Shown here one piece after another: positions 12,625-22,753 of a stretch of 64,000 nt of DNA. The notes beneath the pieces are model-generated. The model worked only from the letters and a program-made list of their open reading frames with translations, was not told where the DNA came from and ran no database searches. Every line of letters starts with the position of its first letter. Within the stretch, counting starts at the first letter, position 1. Position numbers and translations under genes: made by a program. The stretch is from the NCBI GenBank assembly GCA_025175895.1, contig CM045990.1, forward strand, positions 60,141,704 to 60,205,703, given 5' to 3'. The stretch is from Wurfbainia villosa (Eukaryota > Streptophyta > Magnoliopsida > Zingiberales > Zingiberaceae).

Positions 12625-13189
12625 CTTTTTCCCTACACTCAAAGCATATTATGTGATTTTTATTTAAAATAATAACACTTGAGTTACCTAGGGAGGTGGT
12701 GGAGGCCTCTTCACTTCTTCCAGAGGTAGAAGCTTCATTTTGATCTTGCTCCGGAATAGAAACCCTTTCCTCCCCCTCAATGCTAGAGGTGGAGGTCTCA
12801 ACCAAATCATCAACATCTTCAAATGTTGTGGGTGCTTCTTCCTCGGCATTCTCCTCTACTTGTGCTGGTTGGGAATTTTATTGAAATTTTATTATCTTAT
12901 TCCATAGCTCCCTTGCATCCCTATAGTCACCCAATCTAGACCAAATATGATTAGGTAACAAATCACTAAATAATTTTATTACCTCGAGATTTGTCTTGAA
13001 GTCCTTAATTTGGTCTTTGGTCCACCTTGACTTCTCAATTGGCTTATTGTATTTGTCCCTAGGCATATCAAAACCATTTTTTACAATAATCATAAAATCA
13101 AAGTCGGTTTCGAGATATACCTCCATCCGTTTCTTCCACCAAGCAAAATCTCCATCGAATTTCGGTGGATGGATGTTGTAGCCGGCCAT
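12625..13189 (-). pseudogene. gag of element D, truncated at the zinc knuckle
   Basis: The likely start is the Met at 13189 (MAGYNIHPPKFDGD). The N-terminal copia gag region reads FAWWKKRMEVYLETDFDF and later IKLFSDLLPNHIWSRLGD and ARELWNKIIKF. One stop at about 12878 interrupts the frame. In the same frame an acidic Ser/Thr-rich linker follows (ETSTSSIEGEERVS) and then ICFECREK, the first half of a CCHC knuckle, where the sequence changes abruptly to LTR E. This is the N-terminal two thirds of gag. No pol of D is in the window. Confidence 0.85.
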
Positions 13190-13230
13190 CTTATAATGCT
13201 TGTGTTGGCATTTAGTCCTTGACAAGCTCC

Positions 13231-13246
13231 TTGGCTCTGATACCAC
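13231..13246 (-). other. Primer-binding site of element D
   Basis: Minus-strand GTGGTATCAGAGCCAA follows the LTR end, initiator Met tRNA type. It fixes the orientation of D. Confidence 0.85.
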
Positions 13247-14203
13247 TCGTAGGGACTCGATCGGTGTGAATGTGTTGGCCGGCTAGAGGGGGGTGAATAG
13301 CCCTCTATCGTTGTATGGTGGAATTTGTTCGTTCTCATTGCATGCTCGTCTACAATTGTTGTTAGCACAGCGGAATACTAATACAAATATGAATATTAAC
13401 AACAAATACAATCACACAAGAGACAACACGATATACGTGGTTCGGAATCGAATGGTTCCTACTCCACGGGTGAGCTCTCCGAGCTCTAGTTATGCACACG
13501 ACACTAACTAAACTCCTTCTCGACTACACGTCGGAGGTGGAGAAACCTCTCACAAGCTATTACAATAGTTATACTATAAGAAATACAAAGACACAAGAAA
13601 TACAAGTAAAGAACACTTTACAACTCTTTGCTTTGAACCCTTTCTTGTTGCTAGCTTTGGATGGCTCTTGAAGGACTTGAATGCAGCAACAATTCCCCTC
13701 CAATCACTTCCTTAAAGTCTTGGCGAAATCCTCCCTCTTGAGCTCCTTTTATAACCTGCATCAAGCTGATTTTGTGCCCAGCAGTCGACTGCCAAAAGGC
13801 CCCAATCGACTGCCCCTGTAATCGTTGTCTCACAATGGCCAGATCCACATTGGACAAGTTCCAACGGATCTCCTACCCGATCATTGCCGATCCATGGCGG
13901 ATCGGGTAGTAGTATCGGGCCCGATCGGCTATAGAGCGTTCTGTGCTCACGACATTCCCATCAGTTGACTGCCTTCCCTCGGCAATCGACTGCCAAGCAC
14001 AAAACCATAGTCTAACACCAGTCGAACCCTAGTCGACTTGGATCAGTCGACTGACACCTATGCTAGTCGACTGTTGTCGGGTAAACCCTCAAACATCAAG
14101 TTTGATCTTCCGACACTCAGTCTTAGCCACTTGGCCAAGTCCACCTTATCCCTCATGGAGTTCCCCACCGAAGCTCTCTTCCCTCGGCCTACGTCCCTCA
14201 GAT

Positions 14204-14466
14204 GCACCAAGTGCACGACTTCGCAATGCCATCCTTCGCGTCTCATGCCCTCGAAGTATGCTTCCCTTGGGCCTCATTCCATTCGCTCACCGTCTGATGG
14301 TCCCTCGGATGCACCAAGCGCATGACTTCACAATGTCATCCTTCACCGACTCAAGGACCCCTAGCCTAGTGAACTTACCAAGTCCTCAAGACTTCCCACA
14401 TGCACCAAGCGTACGGCTTCACAATGCATTTCTCACCAATCACCAAGTGCACGGCTTCGCAATGCT
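14204..14466 (-). repeat. Four imperfect repeats in LTR D centred on TGCACCAAGTGCA
   Basis: Copies near 14206, 14307, 14401 and 14443 share ACCAAG-G-(C/T)-AC-GACTTC-CAATGC. The core is a small inverted repeat, 5-bp arms round CAA. Two related copies lie in LTR F at about 15710-15760 and 15810-15855, in the orientation expected since D and F face opposite ways. Confidence 0.75.
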
Positions 14467-14481
14467 TTGGTTTTTCCCACA

Positions 14482-14603
14482 CCAAGCTCCATGCTTGGAT
14501 TTTCCATGCCAACCCCATGTTGGACTTTCCAACACCAAGCTCCATGCTTGGATTTTCCATGCCAACATAATGTTGGACTTTCCCATGACAATCCCATGTC
14601 ATG
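14482..14603 (-). repeat. Array of five short hairpins in LTR D
   Basis: Inverted repeats occur at 14482-14498 (CCAAG/CTTGG), 14509-14523 (CCAAC/GTTGG), 14535-14551 (CCAAG/CTTGG), 14562-14576 (CCAAC/GTTGG) and 14584-14603 (CATGACA/TGTCATG). Most loops contain CCAT. The array is partly a tandem duplication of a unit of about 53 bp. Confidence 0.8.
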
Positions 14604-14670
14604 AGTTTTGTTTATCATCAAAATACTATCAAAGTACTGCTCGAGTCAACCTGGGCCTATTGCACCAACA

Positions 14671-15540
14671 GACATTATCTATATTATATTATTTGGTTGA
14701 CTTAGGATGGTGTGGGTTATAAATTTTTAACATAGTGTTGCGTGATGATAATGCATAACCCATAAATTGAATATTTGAATTATGATTCATGCTTAATTTT
14801 ATAATTTATAGTCATGATATGCAATGATTGATGATTTATGATCATGATTGGGTTTTTAGGATGATACTTAACCATGGGTAGAAATGCATAAAATTTTGGT
14901 TAAGTGTAAATACCATTAGGAATATCTCACATCCCACTATAAAGCTAACTTGATTGAGAACTTAGCAATGGGTGAGATGATACAAATGGTTCACTAATGC
15001 CTATGGCATTTAGATGGGTCATTAAGTGTATCAATAGAGCAATAATAGACCAATCATGTGGAAAGCATATATTTAATTCATAGACATATCGACCAAAGAT
15101 CATGATTGGATTTTTCAAATGATTTCAAAACCATTTTATGTTTTTAATGCATTTTTGAAGTTCATTCGAAAAATAAAAAAAACCTGAAATCTGTGTGCCA
15201 GTCAACTGATAGTCTGATTCAGTCGACTGATGTACTGTACACGAGCATAGTAACCTGTTTTATCATGTTTTGAGTGGTTTTTGGGTATTTTTCTTCCTTA
15301 GAGTTGATGCCATGCATGTATAACATTTAGATATTGTTTTTGATGGTGTCAAAGGGGGAGAATTGATAGGTTTAAGTTAATCATGCTAAAAGAGAAAATT
15401 TAGCGTGTCTTAAGGTGGAGTTGCATGTTTAAGGGGGAGTTTGATACTCATGTTTTTATTTACAAGTATTCTTGCCTTATGTTTTGTGTTATTGTTTTTA
15501 CCTAACTTAAACGGATTGCCACACATAAAAAGGGGGAGAT
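14671..15540 (+). other. 3' untranslated region of element F with three polypurine tracts
   Basis: There is no open frame of note. Three purine runs, AAGGGGGAGAATTG (about 15354), AAGGGGGAGTTTGA (about 15431) and AAAAAGGGGGAGAT (about 15527), precede the LTR; the last one abuts it and is the likely plus-strand primer. Repeated polypurine tracts before the 3' LTR occur in SIRE-type elements. The rest is AT-rich and featureless to me. Confidence 0.65.
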
Positions 15541-16294
15541 TATTAGGGCAATCAACCCATGTGATATGGTTTTGATGTGTGTGACAAAGGGTTTAAGTTA
15601 GGATTAATATGGATTTGATATGTGCATTGGATTCTTACAGGACTTAGTAATTCACACATGGAGCATTGGCAAGTTTCAACTCTCATGACTCGGTCTTTGA
15701 GTCGGTGAAAGATGCATTGCGGAAGCCGTGCACTTGGTGCATCCGAGGGACCGCCGGACGAGGAGCATTGGAGTGAAGCCAGAGGAAGTAGACTTCAGGG
15801 CGAGACATGAAGGATGGCACTGCGAAGCCATGTGCTTGGCACATCCGAGGGACGTGGTCGGACGAAGAAAACTTCAAAGGCGAGGGACTCCAAGGGAATG
15901 AGTGTGAGCGAATGTAACCTGGGATGGGTAGTGCTTAGCTGAAATTTGGCCAATTGGCTAAGTGTCGGATGGGATTTCTCAACATCAGTCGACTGCCATG
16001 ACATGATAATCGACTGCTCCAAGTTGACTATTGACTCAACTAGTGATCGAGTCAGATTTGTGTCACAGCAGATGACTGCCAAGGGTTGGCAGTCGACTGA
16101 CGAAATCACCAGTCAACTGATGATGGAATCAGTTGAATGGTTGCAAGGGTTTTGGGAACAGAATGTTAATCAGTCAAGTGCTCGCTTCCGGCACTCGAAT
16201 TTTGGCTTCATCAGTCGACTGATGGGAAGATCAGTCGACTAATGTGGGAGTCATTGGTTGGAAACCAACTTGGATGAAGCTGTTATTGGGCAAT
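15541..16294 (+). repeat. 3' LTR of element F, first part
   Basis: It begins TATTAGGGCAATC (TG changed to TA compared with fragment E) right after a polypurine tract. It contains several CAGTCGACTG palindromes (about 15985, 16097, 16205 and 16229). It is cut at 16294 by G1 and continues at 35198. Total LTR about 1.25 kb. Confidence 0.82.
16290..16294 (+). repeat. Target-site duplication of G1 (GCAAT), left copy
   Basis: GCAAT directly before the G1 5' LTR recurs at 35198-35202 directly after the G1 3' LTR. This proves the whole 16295-35197 block entered as one insertion. Confidence 0.95.
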
Positions 16295-17449
16295 TGTTAG
16301 TAATATATGAGAGATGTCCTAAGGCAATCGCCTTATGTATGAACCATTTATATGATAAATGAAGATTCACTATTTGAGTATACATGTTTCATGTATTTGA
16401 TTGGATCTTAAACTCATTTACTGAATGTCCACGATACGATTCACAGCATGAGAGAATTTGTGATTGGATCACAACTAGTGAGTATCTCTACATGTGTAAT
16501 TGTGATGTATCGGAATTATCCCTAGTCAATGAATTGATGGAGTTGGACACCATCAATTCTGTCGAGGCTAGCACGAGGTATACTCCTTGGTGTATCCAAG
16601 CAGCTGATTCTCACTGGCTGGAGACATAGTGATGTCTGGAGTTAATCGTGGATGCTAGTTATGGTAACTAGTTCATTGGAGTGACCAGCCGTAAGACTTC
16701 ATATGGTTCTCTGCATATATAGATATGTCAATGAAGTTCTTACTGTGGCTTAAGTGCGATGTTCCTTTGACTTGCGGTATTCAAGTCATCTTGATCATGG
16801 AGACTTATGCTTTGACATCTTAAGCAAACATCTCTAAGGAGATGTGGACCCGGGATGATTGGGTATAAGTCGAAGTGATCGAAGGTGTTTGAATAGCCTA
16901 TAAAGGATTCACCACTCCTTGCGAGGAGATGTATACCCATGGCCTCTCGGATTGTTACTAAAGTCTTTGGCCAAAGCATTACATGTTTAGAGTAAGGTAC
17001 TCTTTGATACATGTGGAGTAACTAGAATCCGTAGGACGAGGAAATGATACTTGGGCTAGGTGTGACGTAGTCAGCCTAGTGGGGACTGACACAATAGACC
17101 ATGTCCTGAACCAAGTGGGTATAAGATGAGTGAAGGGAATGGGGCACGATTCATTCGAGTCAAGGATTTCAAAAATAGTTCGATCAATTGATCTTTTCGG
17201 TTAATTGGGGATCATGATGTACTACTAGGTGCCACTCATGATCGTTCTATAATTAATGGTTAATTATAGATGACCAACATAAACCGAGAACCTATTTGGT
17301 CACACGCACAACGAGCGTAATCCAAAGGATTTAAAACGAGCTTGAGAATGAGATTCTCAGACCGAGAGAAACTAGGTTTGGTTGGACCAAACATAACGCG
17401 AGCATGAAATCGTTTCAGTCGCAATGGAAGCATGGATGGGCCGTGTCTT

Positions 17450-17625
17450 ATGAAGACATAATGGATGAACCAAAATGGTTTGGTTCTAATCCAATGGAGG
17501 AGAATAAACCAAAGGGTTTGGTTTATTTTAAACGAATGAACCAAAAGTTGGTTCGGTTCGTTTTAACTTAAAATAAACCATCATGGTTTGGTTTATTTTA
17601 ACTTATCTTAATGGAGCGGGTTAAC
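17450..17625 (+). promoter_or_regulatory. AACCAAA/TTTGGTT motif cluster upstream of the G LTR TATA box
   Basis: Direct and inverted AACCAAA-type motifs are packed here, for example ACCAAAATGGT, AACCAAAGGGTTTGGTT and AAACCATCATGGTTT, several forming perfect short palindromes. The cluster is kept in all six G LTRs and lies about 50-220 bp before the TATA box. A cis-regulatory role is inferred from position only. Confidence 0.5.
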
Positions 17626-17671
17626 GGGCCTAATGGTTATGATCCAATAACCATTAAGAGAATTAGTTCTC

Positions 17672-17679
17672 TATAAAAG
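17672..17679 (+). promoter_or_regulatory. TATA box of G-family LTR
   Basis: TATAAAAG after CTC. Same site at 21913-21920, 29266-29273 and 34382-34389, and reversed at 44897-44904 and 52223-52230. Likely core promoter of the element RNA. Confidence 0.65.
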
Positions 17680-18489
17680 AGGGCTTAATGGATAATTAAG
17701 CCCTAATCCAAAACCCTAGTTGGAGTTGCCGCCCAACCTAGGTGTGCCGCCCAAGCTCCTTGGCGCTGACCCCTTGTGCCGGCGTCCAGCTCCTTGCCGG
17801 CGACCAAGCTTCAGCCGGTGATCCTCCGGCGACCCTCCGGTGATCTTCCTAGGCCTCGGTGAAAAGGTGAGCACTTGGCTTCCTTGTTTTTGGCCGGCGC
17901 CTACTCCTCCACCAAGCTGTCCAGTTTTCTGGACAGCTTCTTCTCCTCTCGTCGGAGCGTCGTTTGGATGACGGTTAGAGCTCCGACAGCGGATAACTTA
18001 CCGGGGATTCGATCTCCGGTAATCCTCTGAGGTGGAGGACGAAGGATTCGTCAATCGGTTGACGAATACCTCTCCGGAGAAGCGAGTTTTGAGGACTCAT
18101 TTTGGATCCGAATTTGGATTCGGATCGTGATCATCTCTCGATCACGCATCTTCAACACGAGGCTAGTAACCCGTCATTTAAGACGGCTCGTGGCTTAGCG
18201 AAGTCATCCCGAGGAACTCGGCGTGGATACGGATAGAGACGATTCTAGCGAGGATCGTTCCGGTTGATGCCGTTCCCGCTACACGTCATACGAAAGGTAT
18301 AACGTAGATAAATTTCCTTTTATTGCAAATTTAAATTTACGGTTATGTCTACACTTGTTGTAATATGCATGCGTGTGTTGTGTGTGTTGTAATAAATAGG
18401 AGTATTTATTATTTTTATTGCTTCCGCTGTGTTCATGTTTACGAAACATGATCGAACACACACACGCCGCGGTGCCGGAAACCCAACAG

Positions 18490-18506
18490 TGGTATCAGAG
18501 CCCAGG
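18490..18506 (+). other. Primer-binding site of G1
   Basis: TGGTATCAGAGCCCAGG lies 1 bp after the LTR, initiator Met tRNA type. The same site follows the 5' LTR of G2 (22755-22771). Confidence 0.88.
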
Positions 18507-19151
18507 TTGTGTTTCGACATAATCATAAAAATGGTTTTGCGATAGTCTTAATGTATTTCTGGAAATTTTCTAATTTTGGAAATTTAGAAGTATTTATGGA
18601 AATTTTTCAATTTTGGAAAGTCTAGAAGTATTTATGGAAATCTTCAACTTTTGGAAAGTTGGAAGTATTTATGGAAATTGATATTTTCCATAAATAAAAT
18701 ATTTGATTAGATTCTGGAAATTTGTTTCCAAATTTAATCATGATTTGATTTGGGAAATCAAATCTTAAAATATTTTATTTCCATAAGTAGTTTTAATGAT
18801 TTAGGAAATTGGTTTCCTAAATAGATTTTCCTTAATCAAATAATTCCATGAATAAAAATATGTGATTAGATTTGGAAATTTGTTTCCTAATTTAATTATG
18901 ATTTGATTTGGAGAATCAAATCTTAAACATATTTTATTTCCATAAATAGTTATGACATATAAGGAAATTATATACATGACATAATTGTATGTCATGTAAT
19001 TGCATTAGATGCACAACATTATGCCATGCGTGTCGTGACATGTAGATGTATGCCATGTATGTCATGCCATGTAGATAATAGTTATTTGCATGCAAAGAGG
19101 ATGAGACATAAAAACCCTTAAACAATATTAAAGCCTACACCTTCCATTAAT

Positions 19152-19621
19152 ATGGTTAGAACCAGAGTTCCGTTTCTTGTTTGGGTTATTGGACTCTCTC
19201 CAAGCCCGGCTCGAACCCGAATATGTTCAAACCATGGAATAGTTTAATACTAATATGGTAAGAGTCAGAGGTCAATCGTTAGCTTTGGTTGTTGGACTCT
19301 CTCCAAGCTGGGCTAATTGGTTGAATGCGCTCTAACCATATTAAAACTATTTCCCGATTAATGGGTTGGCTTTAACCTGGAGCATCGGCTTGTTGGACTC
19401 TCTCCAAGGTCGATGTAAAGGGAGGTGAAGTTGGGTGCTATGCTTATGATGCATACTTGTTAATGTGTTAACAACCCGATGTATGTGTGAACATTCAATT
19501 AGTTGATAGCACATTGTGATAGTTGCATATACGTGATATGCAATCGGTATAGTTGATACCTACCGTCGTAGTTATGAATGGCTTGTTGGACTCTCTCCAA
19601 GGTTGTTCATAACTATGATGG
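19152..19621 (+). other. Four-hairpin array with a shared TTGGA-CTCTC-TCCAA tip (G1 leader)
   Basis: The 15-nt tip is at 19189-19203, 19292-19306, 19393-19407 and 19586-19600. Lower stems differ. Hairpin 1: ATGGTTAGAAC (19152-19162) with GTTCAAACCAT (19225-19235), 10 of 11 paired. Hairpin 2: 19252-19264 with 19330-19342, 12 of 13. Hairpin 3: CATCG (19383-19387) with CGATG (19411-19415). Hairpin 4: 19563-19578 with 19606-19621, 16 of 16 counting two G-U pairs. The copies in G2 and G3 keep the layout. Confidence 0.75.
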
Positions 19622-19777
19622 ATATCAGCCCATTCGGAGATGGACCTACGATCTCCCGAAGTGATTTTGGGGTTTTTGAAATTCGAAAAATGAATGGGAT
19701 TTATAAATGTATATTGATGCATTTTAAAATCATTTTCTCATATATGCTTGTTTTGTATTTCTAGGTCAATATTGATC

Positions 19778-20450
19778 ATGATGTGTTTGAATTTGCGTTC
19801 CATTTTGGATTCAAATAAATTGACTGGGCCGAACTTCTTGGACTAGCTTAGAAACTTGAGAATTGTTCTCAAGGTGGAAAAGCTTGCGTATGTCCTCGAA
19901 GCGCCTCTTCCCGCCCATCCTAGTGACAATGCAACTCTGGACCAATTGTTGGTCTATCAGAAACATGTGACTGATTCTGAACTGACAAGTTGCATCATGC
20001 TAGCCGCGATGGAACCCAAGCTACGAAAGCAGCATGAGCATATGGATGCTCATATCGTAGTCCTTCATCTTTATGAGTTGTTTGATAAGCAAGTGAGATT
20101 CGAAAGGTTCGAAGTCTCCAAGCTCCTCTTCACCTCTGAGATGCAAGAAGGTTCATCTGTAGTCGCTCAATATCTTTGAATCTTGTGGAGCCTTCTGAGA
20201 AGCATGAGCAGGGGACGGTGTTGTTAGTTGATTCCTCGAAGAAAGGTTCTAAGAGGGAGTCAAAGGAACAACAGAAGGGGAAGAAGAAAAAGGCTAAAAA
20301 GGCAGAACCAGCTCAAAAGGGCACTTGCCATCATTATGGAAAGTAGGGTCATTTGCGAAGAAAGTGCAAGATTTATCTTGAGTCCGTGAAGAAGGATAAG
20401 GCATCGGATGCCCCATCTTCTTCAGAAATCTTCTTTATTGATTGTCATTC
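19778..20450 (+). pseudogene. gag of G1, with internal deletion
   Basis: The start codon is at 19778, by alignment with G2 and G3. The best frame, 19856-20179, reads MRIVLKVEKLAYVLEAPLP and FERFEVSKLLFTSEMQEGSS. Compared with G3 it then lacks roughly 180 bp (the MNRYIERL to IPELL part) and resumes at LVEPSEKHEQG. The knuckle reads CHHYGK, stop, GHLRRKC, so it is nonsense-mutated near 20346. Not functional. Confidence 0.88.
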
Positions 20451-20523
20451 TATTTCCTCAGACACTTGGGTATTTGATACTGGGTGTGACTCACATATAT
20501 GTAATGACATACATGGGCTAAGG
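20450..20523 (+). pseudogene. pol of G1, start of the protease, cut by G2
   Basis: The sequence encodes SDTWVFDTGCDSHICNDIHGL, a copia aspartic protease with its DTG intact, and stops at the LTR of G2. The reading continues at 30053. Confidence 0.85.
20519..20523 (+). repeat. Target-site duplication of G2 (TAAGG), left copy
   Basis: TAAGG directly before the G2 5' LTR recurs at 30053-30057 directly after its 3' LTR, where the G1 protease sequence resumes. Confidence 0.95.
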
Positions 20524-22753
20524 TGTTAGTAATATATGAGAGATGTCCTAAGGCAATCGCCTTATGTATGAACCATTTATATGATAAATGAAGATTCACT
20601 ATTTGAGTGTACATGTTTTATGTATTTGATTGGATCTTAAACTCATTTACTGAATGTCCACGATACGATTCACAGCATGAGAGAATTTGTGATTGGATCA
20701 CAACTAGTGAGTATCTCTACATGTGTAATTGTGATGTATCGGAATTATCCCTAGTCGATGAATTGATGGATCTAGACACCATCAATTCTGTTGAGACTAG
20801 CACGAGGTATACTCCTTGGTGTATCCAAGCAGCTGATTCTCACTGGCTGGAGACATAATGATGTCCGGAGTTAATCGTGGATGCTAGTTATGGTAACTAG
20901 TTCATTGGAGTGACCAGCCGTAAGACTTCATATGGTTCTCTGCATATATAGATATGTCAATGAAGTTCTTACTGTGGCTTAAGTGCGATGTTCCTTTGAC
21001 TTGCGGTATTCAAGTCATCTTGATCATGAAGACTTATGCTTTGACATCTTAAGCAAACATCTCTAAGGAGATGTGGACCCGGGATGATTGGGTATAAGTC
21101 GAAGTGATCGAAGGTGTTTGAATAGCCTATAAAGGATTCACCACTCCTTGCGAGGAGATGTATACCCATGGCCTCTCGTCGGATTGTTACTAAAGTCTTT
21201 GGCCAAAGCATTACATGTTTAGAGTAAGGTACTCTTCGATACATGTGGAGTAACTAGAATATGTAGGACGAGGAAATGATACTTGGGCTAGGTGTGACGT
21301 AGTCAGCCTAGTGGGGACTGACACAATAGACCATGTCCTGAACCAAGTGGGTATAAGATGAGTGAAGGGAATGGGGCACGATTCATTCGAGCTACTGAAG
21401 GGTTTCAGAAATAGTTCTGGATCAACCGTTGATCTTTTCGGTTAATTGGGGATCATGATGTACTACTAGGTGCCACTCATGATCGTTCTATAATTAATGG
21501 TTAATTATAGACGACCAACATAAACCGAGAACCTATTTGGTCACACGCACAATGAGTGTAATCCAAAGGATTTAAAACGAGCTTGAGAATTGGATTCTCA
21601 GACCGAGAGAAACTAGGTTTGGTTGGACCAAACATAAAGCGAGCATGAAATCGTTTCAGTCGCAATGGAAGCGTGGATGGGCTGCGTCTTATGAAGACAT
21701 AATGGATGGACCAAAATGGTTTGGTTCTAATCCAATGGATAAGAATAAACCAAAGGGTTTGGTTTATTTTAAACGAATGAACCAAAAGTTGGTTCGGTTC
21801 ATTTTAACTTAAAATAAACCATCATGGTTTGGTTTATTTTAACTTATCTTAATGGAGCGGGTTAACGGGCTTTATGGATATGATCCATTAACCATTAAGA
21901 GAATTAGTTCTCTATAAAAGTGGGCTTAAGGGATTGTTAAACCCTAACTAATCAAAACCCTAGCCCCCCCTTGAGTTGCCGCCCACTCCTTGGAGGAGTT
22001 AATCGGCGCCAACCCTAACCCTAAAGATGCCGCCCAGCTTTGTGCCGCCGTCCAAGACCCTTGCCGGCATCCAAGCTCCAGCCGGTGAACCTCCGGCGAC
22101 CCTCCGGTGATCTCCTATAGGTTCGGCATCAAGGTGAGCTTTTTCTCTCCTTGTTTTGGCCGGCGCCTACTCCTCCACCAAGCTGTCCAGTTTTCTGGAC
22201 AGCTTCTTCTCCTCTCGTCGGAGCATCGTTTGGACGACGGTTAGTGCTCCGACAGCGGCTAACATACCAGGGATTTGATCTCCGGTAATCCTCTGAGGTG
22301 GAGGACGAAGGATTCGTCAATCGGTTGACGAATACCTCTCCGGAGAAGCGAGTCTTGAGGACTTATTTTAGGTCCGAATTTGGATTCGGATCGTGATCAT
22401 CTCTCGATCACGTCGTCTTCAACACGAGGCTAGTAACCCGTACGAAGACGAAGCTCGTGGCTTGGCGAAGTCATCCCGAGGAGCTCGGCGTGGATACGGA
22501 TAGAGACGATTCTTACGAGGATCGTTACGGTTGATGCCGTTCCCGCTACACGTCATACGAAAGGTATAACGTAGTTTAATTTCCTTTTATTGCAAATTTT
22601 AATTTACGGTTATGTCTACACTTGTTGTAATATGCATGCGTGTGTTGTGTGTGTTGTAATAAATATAGATTTATTATTTTAATTGCTTCCGCTGTGTTCA
22701 TGTTTACGAAACATGATCGAACACACACACGCCGCGGTGCCGGAAACCCAACA
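20524..22753 (+). repeat. 5' LTR of G2 (2230 bp)
   Basis: TGTTAGTAAT...AACCCAACA. It is about 54 bp longer than its 3' partner, mainly because a segment near 21955-22020 is shortened in the 3' LTR (about 29280-29320), so one LTR has changed since insertion. Confidence 0.96.

Larger units (their letters stand above)
12625..14670 (-). mobile_element. Partial copia element D (SIRE-like), minus strand
   Basis: In minus orientation: 5' LTR (14670-13248), primer site, gag as far as the zinc knuckle, then broken by E. Its upstream flank is 14671 on, the 3' internal region of F, so D inserted into F; the right TSD copy would be GACAT (14671-14675). Lineage is tentatively SIRE/Maximus, from the LTR end motif (CTATTCACCCC...CTCTAG) and gag type. 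Confidence 0.82.
13248..14670 (-). repeat. 5' LTR of element D (about 1.42 kb)
   Basis: On the minus strand it starts TGTTGGTGCAATAGG at 14670 and ends near 13248; the terminal CA is altered. The end motif with GGCTATTCACCCCCC and CTAGCCGGCC is shared with the LTRs of F, J and K. A minus-strand TATAAAAG (13746-13753) is a likely core promoter. The LTR is rich in CAGTCGACTG-type palindromes and in small hairpin repeats (separate entries). Confidence 0.85.
16295..18488 (+). repeat. 5' LTR of element G1
   Basis: It starts TGTTAGTAATATATGAG and ends GGAAACCCAACA. Other copies: 20524-22753, 27877-30052, 33006-35197 and, reversed, 44073-46293 and 51485-53601. Frames of 81-94 codons recur in every copy because the LTR is repeated; they are not taken as genes. 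Confidence 0.96.
18489..19777 (+). other. 5' untranslated leader of G1, highly structured
   Basis: About 1.3 kb separate LTR and gag. The first part (about 18550-18690) has an AT-rich repeat of about 45 bp (TATGGAAAT ... TTTTGGAAAGT ... GAAGTATT). Three perfect hairpins follow at 18742-18764, 18800-18821 and 18900-18922. The second part holds four complex hairpins (19152-19621). Leaders of G2 (22754-24024) and G3 (50195-51484) are homologous. It could carry packaging, dimerisation or translation signals; that is inference. Confidence 0.75.

Noticed and set aside
12625..12629. Confirmed TSDs for A, B, D, E, F, K and L
   Set aside because: Only one side of each insertion is in the window, so the 5-bp flanks given are predictions, not observed duplications.
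14060..14722. 220-codon plus frame as a host gene
   Set aside because: It runs antisense through LTR D and past its end into F, has no domain, and follows the local tandem repeats.
18490..18506. Possible tRNA genes at TGGTATCAGAGCC sites
   Set aside because: These are primer-binding sites after LTRs. No cloverleaf, no A and B boxes around them.
20969..21244. 91- and 94-codon minus frames and an 83-codon plus frame repeated at each G LTR (about 16384-17544, 20607-21785, 27960-29138, 45032-46204)
   Set aside because: They recur because the LTR is repeated. They break in some copies, have no recognisable domain and lie in U3/R. Conservation here is copy identity, not coding constraint.
22007..22026. 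Telomere-like CCCTAACCCTAAA in LTR G2
   Set aside because: Only two units, absent from the partner LTR; similar CCCTAA words are scattered in these LTRs. No telomeric array.
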